Below, one piece after another: positions 1 through 7,821 of a stretch of 51,098 nucleotides of DNA (position 1 is the stretch's first letter; every line of letters begins with the position of its first letter). Position numbers and translations under genes: made by a program. Source of the DNA: Lachnospiraceae bacterium (GTDB taxonomy: Bacteria; Bacillota; Clostridia; Lachnospirales; Lachnospiraceae); NCBI GenBank assembly GCA_017558205.1, contig JAFYWD010000110.1, forward strand, positions 1 to 51,098, read 5' to 3'. The notes beneath the pieces were generated by a model. The model was not told the origin of the DNA. It was given only the letters and a program-made list of their open reading frames with translations, and searched no databases.

Positions 1-72
1 GCTGCCTATGAGGATGCAGTAAAGGAAAGGTATCGTTTCTTTTCTTTTGGTGATGCTATGCTCATTTATTGA
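1..72 (+). CDS. queA: QueA C-terminus (partial, cut by window start)
   Basis: The first 23 codons are open in frame 1 and end at TGA. They encode a tail reading AVKERYRFFSFGDAMLI, which is the highly conserved C-terminal signature of S-adenosylmethionine:tRNA ribosyltransferase-isomerase. QueA transfers and isomerises the ribosyl group of SAM to make epoxyqueuosine at tRNA position 34. Only the last 23 residues lie in the window. The -35 box of the next promoter overlaps its stop codon. The identification rests on this one motif, which is distinctive. Confidence 0.8.
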   Translation, partial: AAYEDAVKERYRFFSFGDAMLIY

Positions 73-97
73 CATTTTTTTGTGAATCAGTTATGAT
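69..97 (+). promoter_or_regulatory. Sigma-A promoter for the PilZ gene
   Basis: TTGACA (69-74), a 17-bp spacer and TATGAT (92-97). The -35 box overlaps the queA stop codon, so the promoter starts exactly where the upstream gene ends. A TATAAT at 101-106 has no -35 at a workable distance. Confidence 0.7.
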
Positions 98-156
98 AGG
101 TATAATTCTAAGGTAAAAGAATATGGTAATTTTGACAGATACGAGAGGGGAGAATT

Positions 157-504
157 ATGAGAGAGAGAAGAAGAGGGAATAGAACAGATTTGGATGCACA
201 GCTAATACTTAAGAGGCTGGATAATTCCCGAATTCACGAGGTGTATGTTGAAGTCACAAATGTTTCTCCCACAGGAATCGGATTTATGTGTTCTGAGGAT
301 TTGGAAATGGGTTCCGTATATGCCGGGACATTAACTATTTGGACCAAGGAACAAATTCCTGTTTTCGTAGATATTGTTCGTTGTAGAGAAATGGACGGCA
401 GATTTAATTACGGAGGTCTCTTTGTAGGAATGCCGGATTTATACAGTCGAAAGATTTCTGTATATCAGACCGTAGAAGAAACAAAAAGCAAATCATATGA
501 ATAA
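157..504 (+). CDS. PilZ domain protein, probable cyclic-di-GMP receptor
   Basis: A 115-residue single-domain protein. It carries the two c-di-GMP-binding signatures of PilZ domains: an N-terminal RxxxR (R5 and R9) and an N-x-S-x-x-G motif (N35, S37, G40), followed by the beta-barrel-like region with DIVRC and the GGLFVG stretch. PilZ proteins bind cyclic-di-GMP and pass the signal on by contact with a partner. There is no enzymatic or second domain here. A good Shine-Dalgarno (GAGGGGAG) precedes the ATG and a strong promoter lies upstream. No other c-di-GMP gene is in the window, so the partner is unknown. The alcohol dehydrogenase follows 22 bp later and may be co-transcribed. Confidence 0.85.
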   Translation: MRERRRGNRTDLDAQLILKRLDNSRIHEVYVEVTNVSPTGIGFMCSEDLEMGSVYAGTLTIWTKEQIPVFVDIVRCREMDGRFNYGGLFVGMPDLYSRKISVYQTVEETKSKSYE

Positions 505-526
505 AACAAATTTAAGGAGGTATTTT

Positions 527-1588
527 ATGAAAGGCTTTGCAATGAAAAAAATTGGTGAAACAGGCTGGGTAGAAAAAGAAAGACCGGCTTGCGGACCTTG
601 TGATGCAATCTGTAAACCCATCGCATTGGCACCTTGTACATCTGATGTGCACACAGTATGGGCAGGAGCAATCGGCGAACGTTGCGACATGGTATTGGGG
701 CATGAAGCAGTAGGTGAGGTTGTAGAAGTAGGAAGCGAAGTAAAAGACTTCAAACCCGGAGATAAAGTTTTAATTGCAGCTATTACTCCTGATTGGAATT
801 CTTTAGAAGCTCAGGGTGGTTATGCAATGCATTCCGGCGGTATGCTTTCCGGTTGGAAATTCTCTAACTTTAAGGATGGTGTATTCGCGGAATATTTCCA
901 TGTAAATGATGCCGATGGTAACTTAGCTCATATGCCGGAAGGAATGGATATTGCAGCAGCTTGTATGTTAGCAGATATGGTTCCTACCGGTTTACACGGT
1001 GTTGAATTAGCTGATATCCAGTTTGGTGATACTGTAGCTGTAATCGGTATCGGACCTGTAGGTTTAATGGCTGTTGCAGGTGCTGCTATCCGTGGAGCAT
1101 CTACAATTTATGCTGTAGGTTCCAGAAAGAACTGTGCAGATTTGGCATTAGAGTTTGGTGCAACAGAAATCATCAACTACAGAGAAGGTGATATTGTTGA
1201 GCAGATTATGGCTAAAACAAACGGTAAGGGTGTAGATAAGATCGTTATTGCAGGTGGAGATAATGATACTTTTGCTCAGGCTCTTCATATGTTAAAGCCC
1301 GGTGGAATTATCGGTAACGTTAACTATTTAGGAGAAGGTGACTATGTAAAAGTTCCCAGATTAGATTGGGGATGTGGTATGGGTCATAAACAGATTCGTG
1401 GTGGTTTAATGCCCGGTGGAAGATTACGTATGGAAAAGCTTGCTGATTTAGTTATGAGCGGACGTATTCATCCTGAAAAACTTATCACACACAGATTTAC
1501 AGGTTTAGAAAATGTTGAGCCTGCATTAATGCTGATGAAAGATAAGCCAAGAGATTTGATTAAACCATTAATCATTCTTGAAGATTAA
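527..1588 (+). CDS. adh: NADP-dependent secondary alcohol dehydrogenase (zinc type)
   Basis: A 353-residue medium-chain zinc dehydrogenase that resembles the Clostridium beijerinckii / Thermoanaerobacter tetrameric secondary alcohol dehydrogenase over its whole length, including the start MKGFAM and the segment GWKFSNFKDGVF. It would interconvert ketones or aldehydes and alcohols with NADP(H). Catalytic zinc ligands are at the family positions C37, H59, E60 and D150. The cofactor site has GIGPVG (175-180) and a GSR triad near residue 200, which selects NADP. An upstream in-frame ATG at 497 exists, but AAGGAGG at 514-520 places the start at 527 with ideal spacing and gives the family N-terminus. 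It is followed by a strong terminator. Confidence 0.93.
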   Translation: MKGFAMKKIGETGWVEKERPACGPCDAICKPIALAPCTSDVHTVWAGAIGERCDMVLGHEAVGEVVEVGSEVKDFKPGDKVLIAAITPDWNSLEAQGGYAMHSGGMLSGWKFSNFKDGVFAEYFHVNDADGNLAHMPEGMDIAAACMLADMVPTGLHGVELADIQFGDTVAVIGIGPVGLMAVAGAAIRGASTIYAVGSRKNCADLALEFGATEIINYREGDIVEQIMAKTNGKGVDKIVIAGGDNDTFAQALHMLKPGGIIGNVNYLGEGDYVKVPRLDWGCGMGHKQIRGGLMPGGRLRMEKLADLVMSGRIHPEKLITHRFTGLENVEPALMLMKDKPRDLIKPLIILED

Positions 1589-1610
1589 TTAAGATATTCA
1601 GAAGATAGGA

Positions 1611-1642
1611 AAAGGCAGAGATATCATTCTCTGCCTTTTTTA
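1611..1642. terminator. Bidirectional intrinsic terminator between adh and aroA
   Basis: A perfect 9-bp stem: AAGGCAGAG (1612-1620) and CTCTGCCTT (1629-1637) with an 8-nt loop. It is flanked by a T run on the plus side and an A run on the minus side, so it can end both convergent transcripts. Confidence 0.88.
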
Positions 1643-1671
1643 TCGTATAGGAAATTTCTTCCTATACGATA
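1641..1671. repeat. Perfect 13-bp inverted repeat immediately after the terminator
   Basis: TATCGTATAGGAA (1641-1653) and its exact reverse complement (1659-1671) around a 5-nt loop. It abuts the T run of the terminator. A near-identical copy of its left 20 bases follows another terminator at 47465-47484. It has no T run of its own, so a terminator role is not obvious. Confidence 0.7.
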
Positions 1672-1688
1672 AAACACTCCGTGAGGAT

Positions 1689-1740
1689 GCACACACCGAA
1701 GCAACGGAAAATGGTCGCTTTGCGACGCTTCGGCGGTGCA
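1689..1740. repeat. Nested G+C-rich inverted repeat
   Basis: The outer arms TGCAC (1689-1693) and GTGCA (1736-1740) and the middle arms CCGAAGC (1696-1702) and GCTTCGG (1727-1733) enclose an inner hairpin GTCGC-TTT-GCGAC (1714-1726). The base composition is clearly richer in G+C than the surrounding intergenic DNA. It looks like a structured intergenic module, but no family is recognised. Confidence 0.55.
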
Positions 1741-1768
1741 GAATACGCGTTTACGCGTATTCTTTCTT
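1741..1768 (+). terminator. Second plus-oriented hairpin with T-rich tail
   Basis: GAATACGCGT (1741-1750) and ACGCGTATTC (1753-1762) form a near-continuous stem followed by TTTCTT. A closely related GAATACGC / GCGTATTC stem serves as the terminator at 43969-43997. Here it lies downstream of an already sufficient terminator. Confidence 0.5.
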
Positions 1769-1795
1769 GTGGGTATTTTATTGAACGGATTCTTG

Positions 1796-3073
1796 TTACT
1801 CGGATAGAGAGGCAAGCTTTTCGTAAAAATCAGGAAAGCTGATAGCTACGCAGTCCCTATCAACAATAGTTGTTTCGCCCTTAGCTAAAAGTGATGCTAT
1901 GGTAAAGCTCATGGCAATTCTGTGATCCTTATGAGTGGAAATCACAGCACCCTGCAAGGGATAACCGCCTTCAATAATCATACCATCATCAGTAGCCTCT
2001 ATTTTGGCACCCATAGCTGCCAGGTTTTCTGTAATCAGCTGAATACGGTCACTTTCCTTTACCCGTAATTCGGAGGCATCACGAATAATGGTGGTTCCCT
2101 GAGCCATAGCAGCCATAATGGCGATAATAGGAATTTCATCGATTAAAGTAGGAATAATTTCGCCTTCAATTGTAGTGCCCTTTAATTCTGAATAAGATAC
2201 CAGTAAATCGGCTGTTTTTTCACCGTTTTGATAACGTTCATTCTGTAAGGTGATGTTAGCACCCATTTTCAGGGCAACCTGTAAAATTCCATCCCTGGTG
2301 GGATTGATGCCTACATTTTTAAGTAAGACCTGAGAGCCGGGAACCAGTAAAGCTGCGGCAATAAAATAGGCGGCAGAGGAAATGTCGCCGGGTACCTGAA
2401 TTTTTTGACCTGTAAGAAGGGGATTGGGCTGAATAGTAACAGTAGTATGTTGCGTGGTTAAATCAGCGCCAAAGGAACGAAGCATAAGCTCAGAGTGATT
2501 TCTGCTGATATAAGGTTCTGTTACAGAGGTGCAACCCTCAGCGTAGAGGCCGGCTAAAAGCAGGGCTGATTTTACCTGGGCTGAAGCAATGGGAGAATGA
2601 TAATGAAATCCATGCAATTGACAACCCCGGATTTGTAAGGGAGCACAATTATTGCCCTTCATGCTTGTGATAGAAGCTCCCATATTCTGCAGAGGCTCCA
2701 TAATCCTTTTCATAGGGCGTTTTTGGATGGAGGAATCACCGGTTACTACGGAAGAAAAGCCCTGTCCGCTGAGGATTCCTGACATTAGGCGAAGAGTAGT
2801 ACCGGAATTACCGCAATCTAAGATTTCGGAAGGAGGAAGAAGTCCATGAAGACCTTTACCGTGTACGGTAACAGTATTATTTTTATTTTCGATGGCTATT
2901 CCCATTTTTTCAAAACATGAGATTGTAGAAAGGCAGTCAGCCCCCTGCAAAAAATTTGTGATTTCTGTGGTTCCCTTTGCCAAAGAACCAAACATAACAG
3001 CCCGATGGGAGATGGATTTATCACCCGGGATTTCAATTTCTCCTCTAAGAGGTTGATGTAATTTTTGTAACAT
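1796..3073 (-). CDS. aroA: 3-phosphoshikimate 1-carboxyvinyltransferase (EPSP synthase)
   Basis: A 425-residue enzyme of usual length. It transfers enolpyruvyl from PEP to shikimate-3-phosphate, the penultimate step to chorismate. The N-terminal PGDKSISHRA contains the substrate-binding lysine K19. GNSGTTLRL near residue 90 is the PEP/glyphosate-contact loop, and QKRPMKR and the late ESDRI and DHRIAMS motifs are present. It is the last gene of the minus-strand aroF-tyrA-aroA operon, 24 bp after tyrA, with AAAGGAGA before the ATG. The gene ends toward adh in the hairpin-rich convergent gap. Confidence 0.95.
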   Translation of the reverse strand: MLQKLHQPLRGEIEIPGDKSISHRAVMFGSLAKGTTEITNFLQGADCLSTISCFEKMGIAIENKNNTVTVHGKGLHGLLPPSEILDCGNSGTTLRLMSGILSGQGFSSVVTGDSSIQKRPMKRIMEPLQNMGASITSMKGNNCAPLQIRGCQLHGFHYHSPIASAQVKSALLLAGLYAEGCTSVTEPYISRNHSELMLRSFGADLTTQHTTVTIQPNPLLTGQKIQVPGDISSAAYFIAAALLVPGSQVLLKNVGINPTRDGILQVALKMGANITLQNERYQNGEKTADLLVSYSELKGTTIEGEIIPTLIDEIPIIAIMAAMAQGTTIIRDASELRVKESDRIQLITENLAAMGAKIEATDDGMIIEGGYPLQGAVISTHKDHRIAMSFTIASLLAKGETTIVDRDCVAISFPDFYEKLASLSE

Positions 3074-3097
3074 AAAAATCTCCTTTATGGCCAGTTT

Positions 3098-4195
3098 TTA
3101 TAAATGAAAGGTATATTTCTTTTCTTTTAGTAAACGGGTAGCTGTTTCAAATTCTTCCTTCACATAAAATTCCATTCTTAGGGCACCCTCCTGATCCTCT
3201 CTATTATGAAGAATTCCCAGATTTTTAATGTTGATATCATTTTGTGACAGAAGATTGATAACATCTGCCAGGGCTCCCTTTTTATCAGGAATATCTATGG
3301 TTAAAACATATTGCTTAATAAAGGGTCCGCTTCTGGTATCAATAAAAGAATCCCTGTACTGTTGAGCTGTCTGAAAAAAATCATAAATATCATCAGCATC
3401 CCGAGAGAATAAAATATTACGTACACGGGTAAGATGTTCCATGTAACGATCAAGATAAGAAAGAATATATTCCCTGTTTTCTAAGGTGATTTGTTGCCAT
3501 ACCTGAGGGGAAGAGGAAGCAATTCTTGTAATATCCTTAAAGCCTCCGGCAGCCAGTGTTTTGAAGGTTTCATTTTCATCATCACTTTCCCGAATCATAT
3601 TTACCAGGGAGGAAGCAATTAAATGAGGCAAATGACTGATGGCAGCTGTTGAGCTGTCATGATGATCTACCGTCAGTAAAAATGGCATGGCACCGGTTTG
3701 GGATATTAAATTACGAAAATCGTTAATTGCCGATTTTTCCACCTCCGGCTCGGGTGTAAAAATATAATAGGCATTTTCCAGTAAGCCGGAAGAGGAGTTT
3801 GGATAACCGTGACGTTCACTCCCTGCCATGGGATGCCCCCCAATAAAATGAGAGGATAGCCCCAGGTCTCGAATTGCCTGATGGATGGGAGTTTTTACGC
3901 TTCCTACATCAGTGATAATACATTTTGATATGACGCAGGAATGATAATCCCTTAATATTTGAGAGTTTACGGAAACCGGCGCACAAAGAAATAAATAGTC
4001 ACAGATAAAAAAATCTTCGGAAAGAGTTGTGTGAATTTCATCTGCAATACCATCCTTTTGAGCCAGCTGAAGTGTGTTATCATTCAAGTCATAGACCTTA
4101 AGATAGCAGTGAGAGGTTCTTTCCTTAAATGCCTTGGCAATGGAACCTCCTATCAAGCCTAAGCCTATAAAACTAAGAGTAATTTGTGAGTCCAT
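3098..4195 (-). CDS. tyrA: Prephenate dehydrogenase with C-terminal ACT domain
   Basis: A 365-residue protein. The N-terminal Rossmann fold GLGLIGGSIA (from residue 11) binds NAD. The catalytic region contains GGHPMAGSE, typical of prephenate dehydrogenase, which oxidatively decarboxylates prephenate to 4-hydroxyphenylpyruvate for tyrosine. The C-terminal 70 or so residues (VLTIDIPDKKGALADVI) form an ACT domain, which in this family usually senses tyrosine, so feedback inhibition is inferred. It lies 15 bp downstream of aroF and 24 bp upstream of aroA, as the middle gene of the operon. Confidence 0.93.
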   Translation of the reverse strand: MDSQITLSFIGLGLIGGSIAKAFKERTSHCYLKVYDLNDNTLQLAQKDGIADEIHTTLSEDFFICDYLFLCAPVSVNSQILRDYHSCVISKCIITDVGSVKTPIHQAIRDLGLSSHFIGGHPMAGSERHGYPNSSSGLLENAYYIFTPEPEVEKSAINDFRNLISQTGAMPFLLTVDHHDSSTAAISHLPHLIASSLVNMIRESDDENETFKTLAAGGFKDITRIASSSPQVWQQITLENREYILSYLDRYMEHLTRVRNILFSRDADDIYDFFQTAQQYRDSFIDTRSGPFIKQYVLTIDIPDKKGALADVINLLSQNDINIKNLGILHNREDQEGALRMEFYVKEEFETATRLLKEKKYTFHL

Positions 4196-4210
4196 AAAAA
4201 AATCCTTTAT

Positions 4211-5224
4211 CTAAAATTCTCTTCCGACTAACCCGGAGAAGGGACGAAGCTCCTTAGTTAAGGTAGCAAATTTATTAAAATTCAAAGACTGAGGACCGTC
4301 AGATAAAGCACAGACCGGATTATCGTGAACCTCAATCATTAAGCCATCGGCACCACAGGCTACCGCAGCCTTTGCCATGGAAGGAACATATTTATAAGAG
4401 CCGGTGGCATGAGAGGGATCGATAATTATCGGTAAATGAGTACGTGTTTTTAAAACAGGTACAACACTCAGATCTAAGGTGTTTCTTGTTGCAGTTTCAA
4501 AGGTACGTATACCTCTTTCGCAAAGAACAACCTTCGGGTTACCCTCGGCAATAATATATTCGGCAGCATTCAGCCATTCTTCCACGGTAGCACAAAGTCC
4601 CCGTTTTAAAAGTACAGGCATTCCTGATCTTCCGGCTTCTTTTAAAAGCATAAAATTCTGCATATTTCTGGCGCCAATCTGAATCATATCCACATATTTG
4701 GCGGCAGCCTCAATAGCTTCCAGACTGACTACCTCACAGATGGTGGCAAGACCGGTTTCTTTTGCAGCTTCCTGCATATACTGTAAACCTTCTGTTTCCA
4801 GACCCTGGAAGGAGTAGGGGGAGGTTCTCGGCTTGTAGGCACCTCCTCTTAAAAAAGTGGCACCGGCATCACGTACGGCATGGGCAATGGAAAGTAATTG
4901 TCCCTTGCTTTCAACGGCGCAGGGACCGGCCATAATGGTTAAATTATCAGGACCTATCACAGTATTACCTACCTGAATGGTGGTAGGCTCCGGATGAAAT
5001 TTCTTATTGGCCAGCTTATAGCTTTCCGTTACGGGAACGATACGCTCCACATCCTTCATGCTGGTAAGATGATCAGGATTAATCAAATCCTTATTTCCTA
5101 CAACACCCACAATGGTAAGCTCTTTACCGTGAGAAATATGTACCTCTAATCCTTTTCCCGTTACATAGGAGGAAACCTGCTTCAGACTTTCTTCGGCAGC
5201 ATTTCTTTTCATAATAATAATCAT
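4211..5224 (-). CDS. aroF: 3-deoxy-7-phosphoheptulonate (DAHP) synthase, type I beta
   Basis: A 337-residue protein of the Thermotoga/Bacillus-like AroAI-beta family. An N-terminal ferredoxin-like regulatory domain (about residues 1-75) is followed by the catalytic barrel with MAGPCAVES, LRGGAYKPRTSPYSFQG, and the metal-site motifs CERG and IDPSHATG. It condenses PEP with erythrose-4-phosphate, the first step of the shikimate pathway. It is the first gene of the minus operon, with AAAGGAGA (5232-5239) 7 bases before the ATG, which fixes the start even though a second ATG lies four codons in. The promoter is at 5293-5321. No chorismate mutase domain is fused. Confidence 0.95.
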   Translation of the reverse strand: MIIIMKRNAAEESLKQVSSYVTGKGLEVHISHGKELTIVGVVGNKDLINPDHLTSMKDVERIVPVTESYKLANKKFHPEPTTIQVGNTVIGPDNLTIMAGPCAVESKGQLLSIAHAVRDAGATFLRGGAYKPRTSPYSFQGLETEGLQYMQEAAKETGLATICEVVSLEAIEAAAKYVDMIQIGARNMQNFMLLKEAGRSGMPVLLKRGLCATVEEWLNAAEYIIAEGNPKVVLCERGIRTFETATRNTLDLSVVPVLKTRTHLPIIIDPSHATGSYKYVPSMAKAAVACGADGLMIEVHDNPVCALSDGPQSLNFNKFATLTKELRPFSGLVGREF

Positions 5225-5292
5225 AAGAGATTCTCCTTTATAAAATACTATTTTTAAGGGATTAATGGTAATCCTTTAGTGAATTCCTGTAC

Positions 5293-5321
5293 ATTATATT
5301 ACTTTAAAGTGCGAAAGTCAA
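5293..5321 (-). promoter_or_regulatory. Sigma-A promoter of the aroF-tyrA-aroA operon
   Basis: On the minus strand: TTGACT (5316-5321), a 17-bp spacer and TATAAT (5293-5298). This predicts a leader of about 60 nt. The leader holds a short hairpin (5257-5275) but no T-box or attenuator that I can recognise. Confidence 0.75.
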
Positions 5322-5345
5322 ATGGGAAATCAGAGGAAGTTGATT

Positions 5346-5390
5346 AGTATAGTAACAGGAAACCGAAGGCTGAACTGTTATTATATTTTT
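5346..5390 (+). repeat. Orphan hairpin in a divergent intergenic region
   Basis: Thirteen bases (5346-5358) pair with 5375-5387 (two G-T pairs) around a 16-nt loop, followed by TTT on the plus side. The stretch 5225-5555 lies between divergent genes, so no annotated transcript ends here. The rest of this 331-bp gap holds the two promoters and A/T-rich sequence; I see no gene in it. Confidence 0.45.
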
Positions 5391-5440
5391 CTTCCTAGGA
5401 TAAAATGTTATAAAATATTGTATATTTTGTTAAATTGTTC

Positions 5441-5469
5441 TTGTAAATTGTGAAAAAATTTAGTAAAAT
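5441..5469 (+). promoter_or_regulatory. Candidate promoter for the EF-G paralogue
   Basis: TTGTAA (5441-5446), a 17-bp spacer and TAAAAT (5464-5469), in A/T-rich sequence 86 bp before the start codon. The match is moderate and the base composition makes chance matches likely. Confidence 0.4.
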
Positions 5470-5555
5470 GTACGCATGGGTAATTTGAACAATCTAATTG
5501 AATATACAATTAGACGTGAAAATTATCTAAAAACACGTATTGTGGAGGGAATTAT

Positions 5556-7649
5556 ATGAATATTTACACAACTGACAAAATTCGTAATGTAGTTTTACTG
5601 GGGCATGGGGGCGCAGGAAAGACCAGTTTAGTGGAAGCAATGGCTTATATTTCCGGTATTACATCCAGAATGGGAAAGGTTACCGATAAAAATACTCTCA
5701 GTGATTATGGTAAAGAAGAACAGAAGCGTCAGATTTCTATTTCAACCTCTGTTATTCCTATTGAATGGGAAGGATGCAAGATTAACGTACTGGATACTCC
5801 CGGTTACTTTGATTTTGTAGGAGAAGTAGAAGAAGCAGTATCTGCAGCAGATGCTGCGATTATCGTTGTTTCCGGTAAATCCGGGGTGGAAGTAGGAACC
5901 CAGAAGGCCTGGGAGCTTTGTGATAAGTATAAATTACCTCGCATGGTATTTGTTACTGAAATGGATATTGATAATGCTTCCTTCCGCCAGGTGGTAGAAG
6001 ATATGACGGAAAGCTATGGTAAGAAAATGGCTCCCTTCCATCTTCCCATCCGTGAAAATGAAAAATTTGTGGGCTATGTAAATGTTATTACGGAAACAGG
6101 TAACAGATGGCAGGGAAAAGACGTAGTGGAATGTGAGGTTCCTGAATACAATAAGGCCAACCTACAGATTTGTAAGGATACCTTAATGGAAGCTGTTGCC
6201 GAGACTAGTGAAGAATTTATGGAACGTTATTTTGGAGGAGAAACCTTCTCTGAAGCTGAAATTCGTTCAGCCTTAAGAAATAATGTTATGGATGGTTCCG
6301 TAGTGCCGATGACCATGGGATCTAATATTCTTTGTCAGGGTATTTATACCTTACTGGATGATATTGTTAAATACTTCCCTAGTCCTGAAAATAAAACATG
6401 TAAGGGTATTTCCTTAAAGACTAATGAAATTTATGATGCCGATTATGATTTTGCCAAGGCGAAATCTGCTTATATCTGGAAAACCATCGTAGATCCTTTT
6501 ATCGGAAAATATTCTTTAATTAAGGTTTGCTCCGGTGTATTAAAGACAGATGACATGATTTATAACCAGGCAAAGGATGTAGAAGAAAAGATCAGTAAGC
6601 TGTATGTAATGCAGGGCGGCAAGGCAATTGAGGTAAAGGAGCTTCATGCCGGTGATATCGGAGCCATTGCCAAGCTTACGGCAGCAAGAACAGGGGATTC
6701 TCTTTCTACAAAAGCCAATACTATCCAGTTTGGTAAGACTGAAATTTCCACTCCTTATACCTACAAGAGATATAAGGCTGTAAATAAAGGTGATATTGAT
6801 AAGATTTCCCAGTCCTTACAGAAGATGATGCATGAGGATCTTACCTTAAAGGCAGTAAATGATGGAGATAATAAACAGACATTGCTTTACGGTATGGGTG
6901 ATCAGCATCTTGATGTAGTTGTAAGCCGTTTATTAAATGAATATAAGGTAGAAATCGAATTAAGCGAACCTAAGGTAGCTTATCGTGAAACTATCCGTAA
7001 AAAATCCGATGTGGAATATAAGTATAAAAAGCAGTCCGGTGGTCATGGTCAGTACGGTCACGTAAAAATGACCTTTGAGCCCTCCGGTGACGTGGAAACA
7101 CCTTACGTATTTGAACAGATTGTAGTTGGTGGTGCAGTTCCCAAGAACTACTTCCCCGCAGTAGAAAAGGGATTACAGGATTCTATGGGAAAAGGGCCTT
7201 TGGCAGCTTATCCTGTAGTGGGAGTGAAAGCAGTTCTTTATGATGGATCCTACCATCCGGTAGACTCTTCAGAAATGGCCTTTAAGATGGCTACTATCCA
7301 GGCCTTTAAAAAAGGCTTCATGGAAGCAACTCCCGTATTATTAGAGCCTATTTACTCCTTAAAGGTTACAGCACCGGATGCTTATACCGGAGATATTATG
7401 GGAGATTTAAATAAACGCAGGGGCCGTGTACTGGGTATGACACCTGTTGCCGGCGGTAAACAGATTATTGAGGCAGATATCCCTATGTCCAGCTTATATG
7501 GATATTGCACAGATTTAAGATCCATGACGGGAGGTCGAGGAGATTATTCTTACACCTTTGCCCGTTATGAACAGGCACCAAGTGATATTCAGGCAAAAGA
7601 AGTAGCAGCAAGAGCAGCTCAGGTGGCTGAGGGTAGCGATGAGGTTTAA
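5556..7649 (+). CDS. Elongation factor G-like GTPase (EF-G paralogue)
   Basis: A 697-residue protein with the full five-domain EF-G layout: the GTPase domain (1-280), domain II, and domains III-V with the GGHGQYGHV loop of domain IV and the GYCTDLRSMTGGRG segment near the end. The GTPase signatures depart from true EF-G. G1 is GHGGAGKTS (16-24) instead of GHIDAGKTT, switch I has RQISIS instead of RGITI, G3 is DTPGY (80-84) with tyrosine at the place of the catalytic histidine, and G4 is TEMD (134-137) instead of NKMD. This pattern marks the EF-G-like paralogues found beside fusA in many Bacillota, whose role is uncertain. No ribosomal-protein operon surrounds it, unlike canonical fusA. Confidence 0.85.
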   Translation: MNIYTTDKIRNVVLLGHGGAGKTSLVEAMAYISGITSRMGKVTDKNTLSDYGKEEQKRQISISTSVIPIEWEGCKINVLDTPGYFDFVGEVEEAVSAADAAIIVVSGKSGVEVGTQKAWELCDKYKLPRMVFVTEMDIDNASFRQVVEDMTESYGKKMAPFHLPIRENEKFVGYVNVITETGNRWQGKDVVECEVPEYNKANLQICKDTLMEAVAETSEEFMERYFGGETFSEAEIRSALRNNVMDGSVVPMTMGSNILCQGIYTLLDDIVKYFPSPENKTCKGISLKTNEIYDADYDFAKAKSAYIWKTIVDPFIGKYSLIKVCSGVLKTDDMIYNQAKDVEEKISKLYVMQGGKAIEVKELHAGDIGAIAKLTAARTGDSLSTKANTIQFGKTEISTPYTYKRYKAVNKGDIDKISQSLQKMMHEDLTLKAVNDGDNKQTLLYGMGDQHLDVVVSRLLNEYKVEIELSEPKVAYRETIRKKSDVEYKYKKQSGGHGQYGHVKMTFEPSGDVETPYVFEQIVVGGAVPKNYFPAVEKGLQDSMGKGPLAAYPVVGVKAVLYDGSYHPVDSSEMAFKMATIQAFKKGFMEATPVLLEPIYSLKVTAPDAYTGDIMGDLNKRRGRVLGMTPVAGGKQIIEADIPMSSLYGYCTDLRSMTGGRGDYSYTFARYEQAPSDIQAKEVAARAAQVAEGSDEV

Positions 7650-7731
7650 TGATCAACTTTAGAGAAAAGCGTCATCATTTAGATAACAGAAAGTCTTAGG
7701 CTGAATGGTTTCGGATATCAAATATAACAGA

Positions 7732-7763
7732 TTCCCCCTTCCTTGACGGAAGGGGGAGTTTTT
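7732..7763 (+). terminator. Intrinsic terminator after the EF-G paralogue
   Basis: CCCCCTTCC (7734-7742) pairs perfectly with GGAAGGGGG (7748-7756) around a 5-nt loop, followed by AGTTTTTG. Confidence 0.88.
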
Positions 7764-7821
7764 GTTATGGTAAAGGAAATTAAATAGGAATAATTACTAA
7801 ATCAGAAAGGATGCTATGATT

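Noticed and set aside
101..106. TATAAT as the -10 of the PilZ promoter
   Set aside because: It is 26 bp from TTGACA, while TATGAT at 92-97 has the ideal 17-bp spacer.
5225..5292. T-box or attenuator in the aroF leader
   Set aside because: The leader is about 60 nt with only a short hairpin; no T-box consensus (TGG-type box, specifier loop) and no T run.
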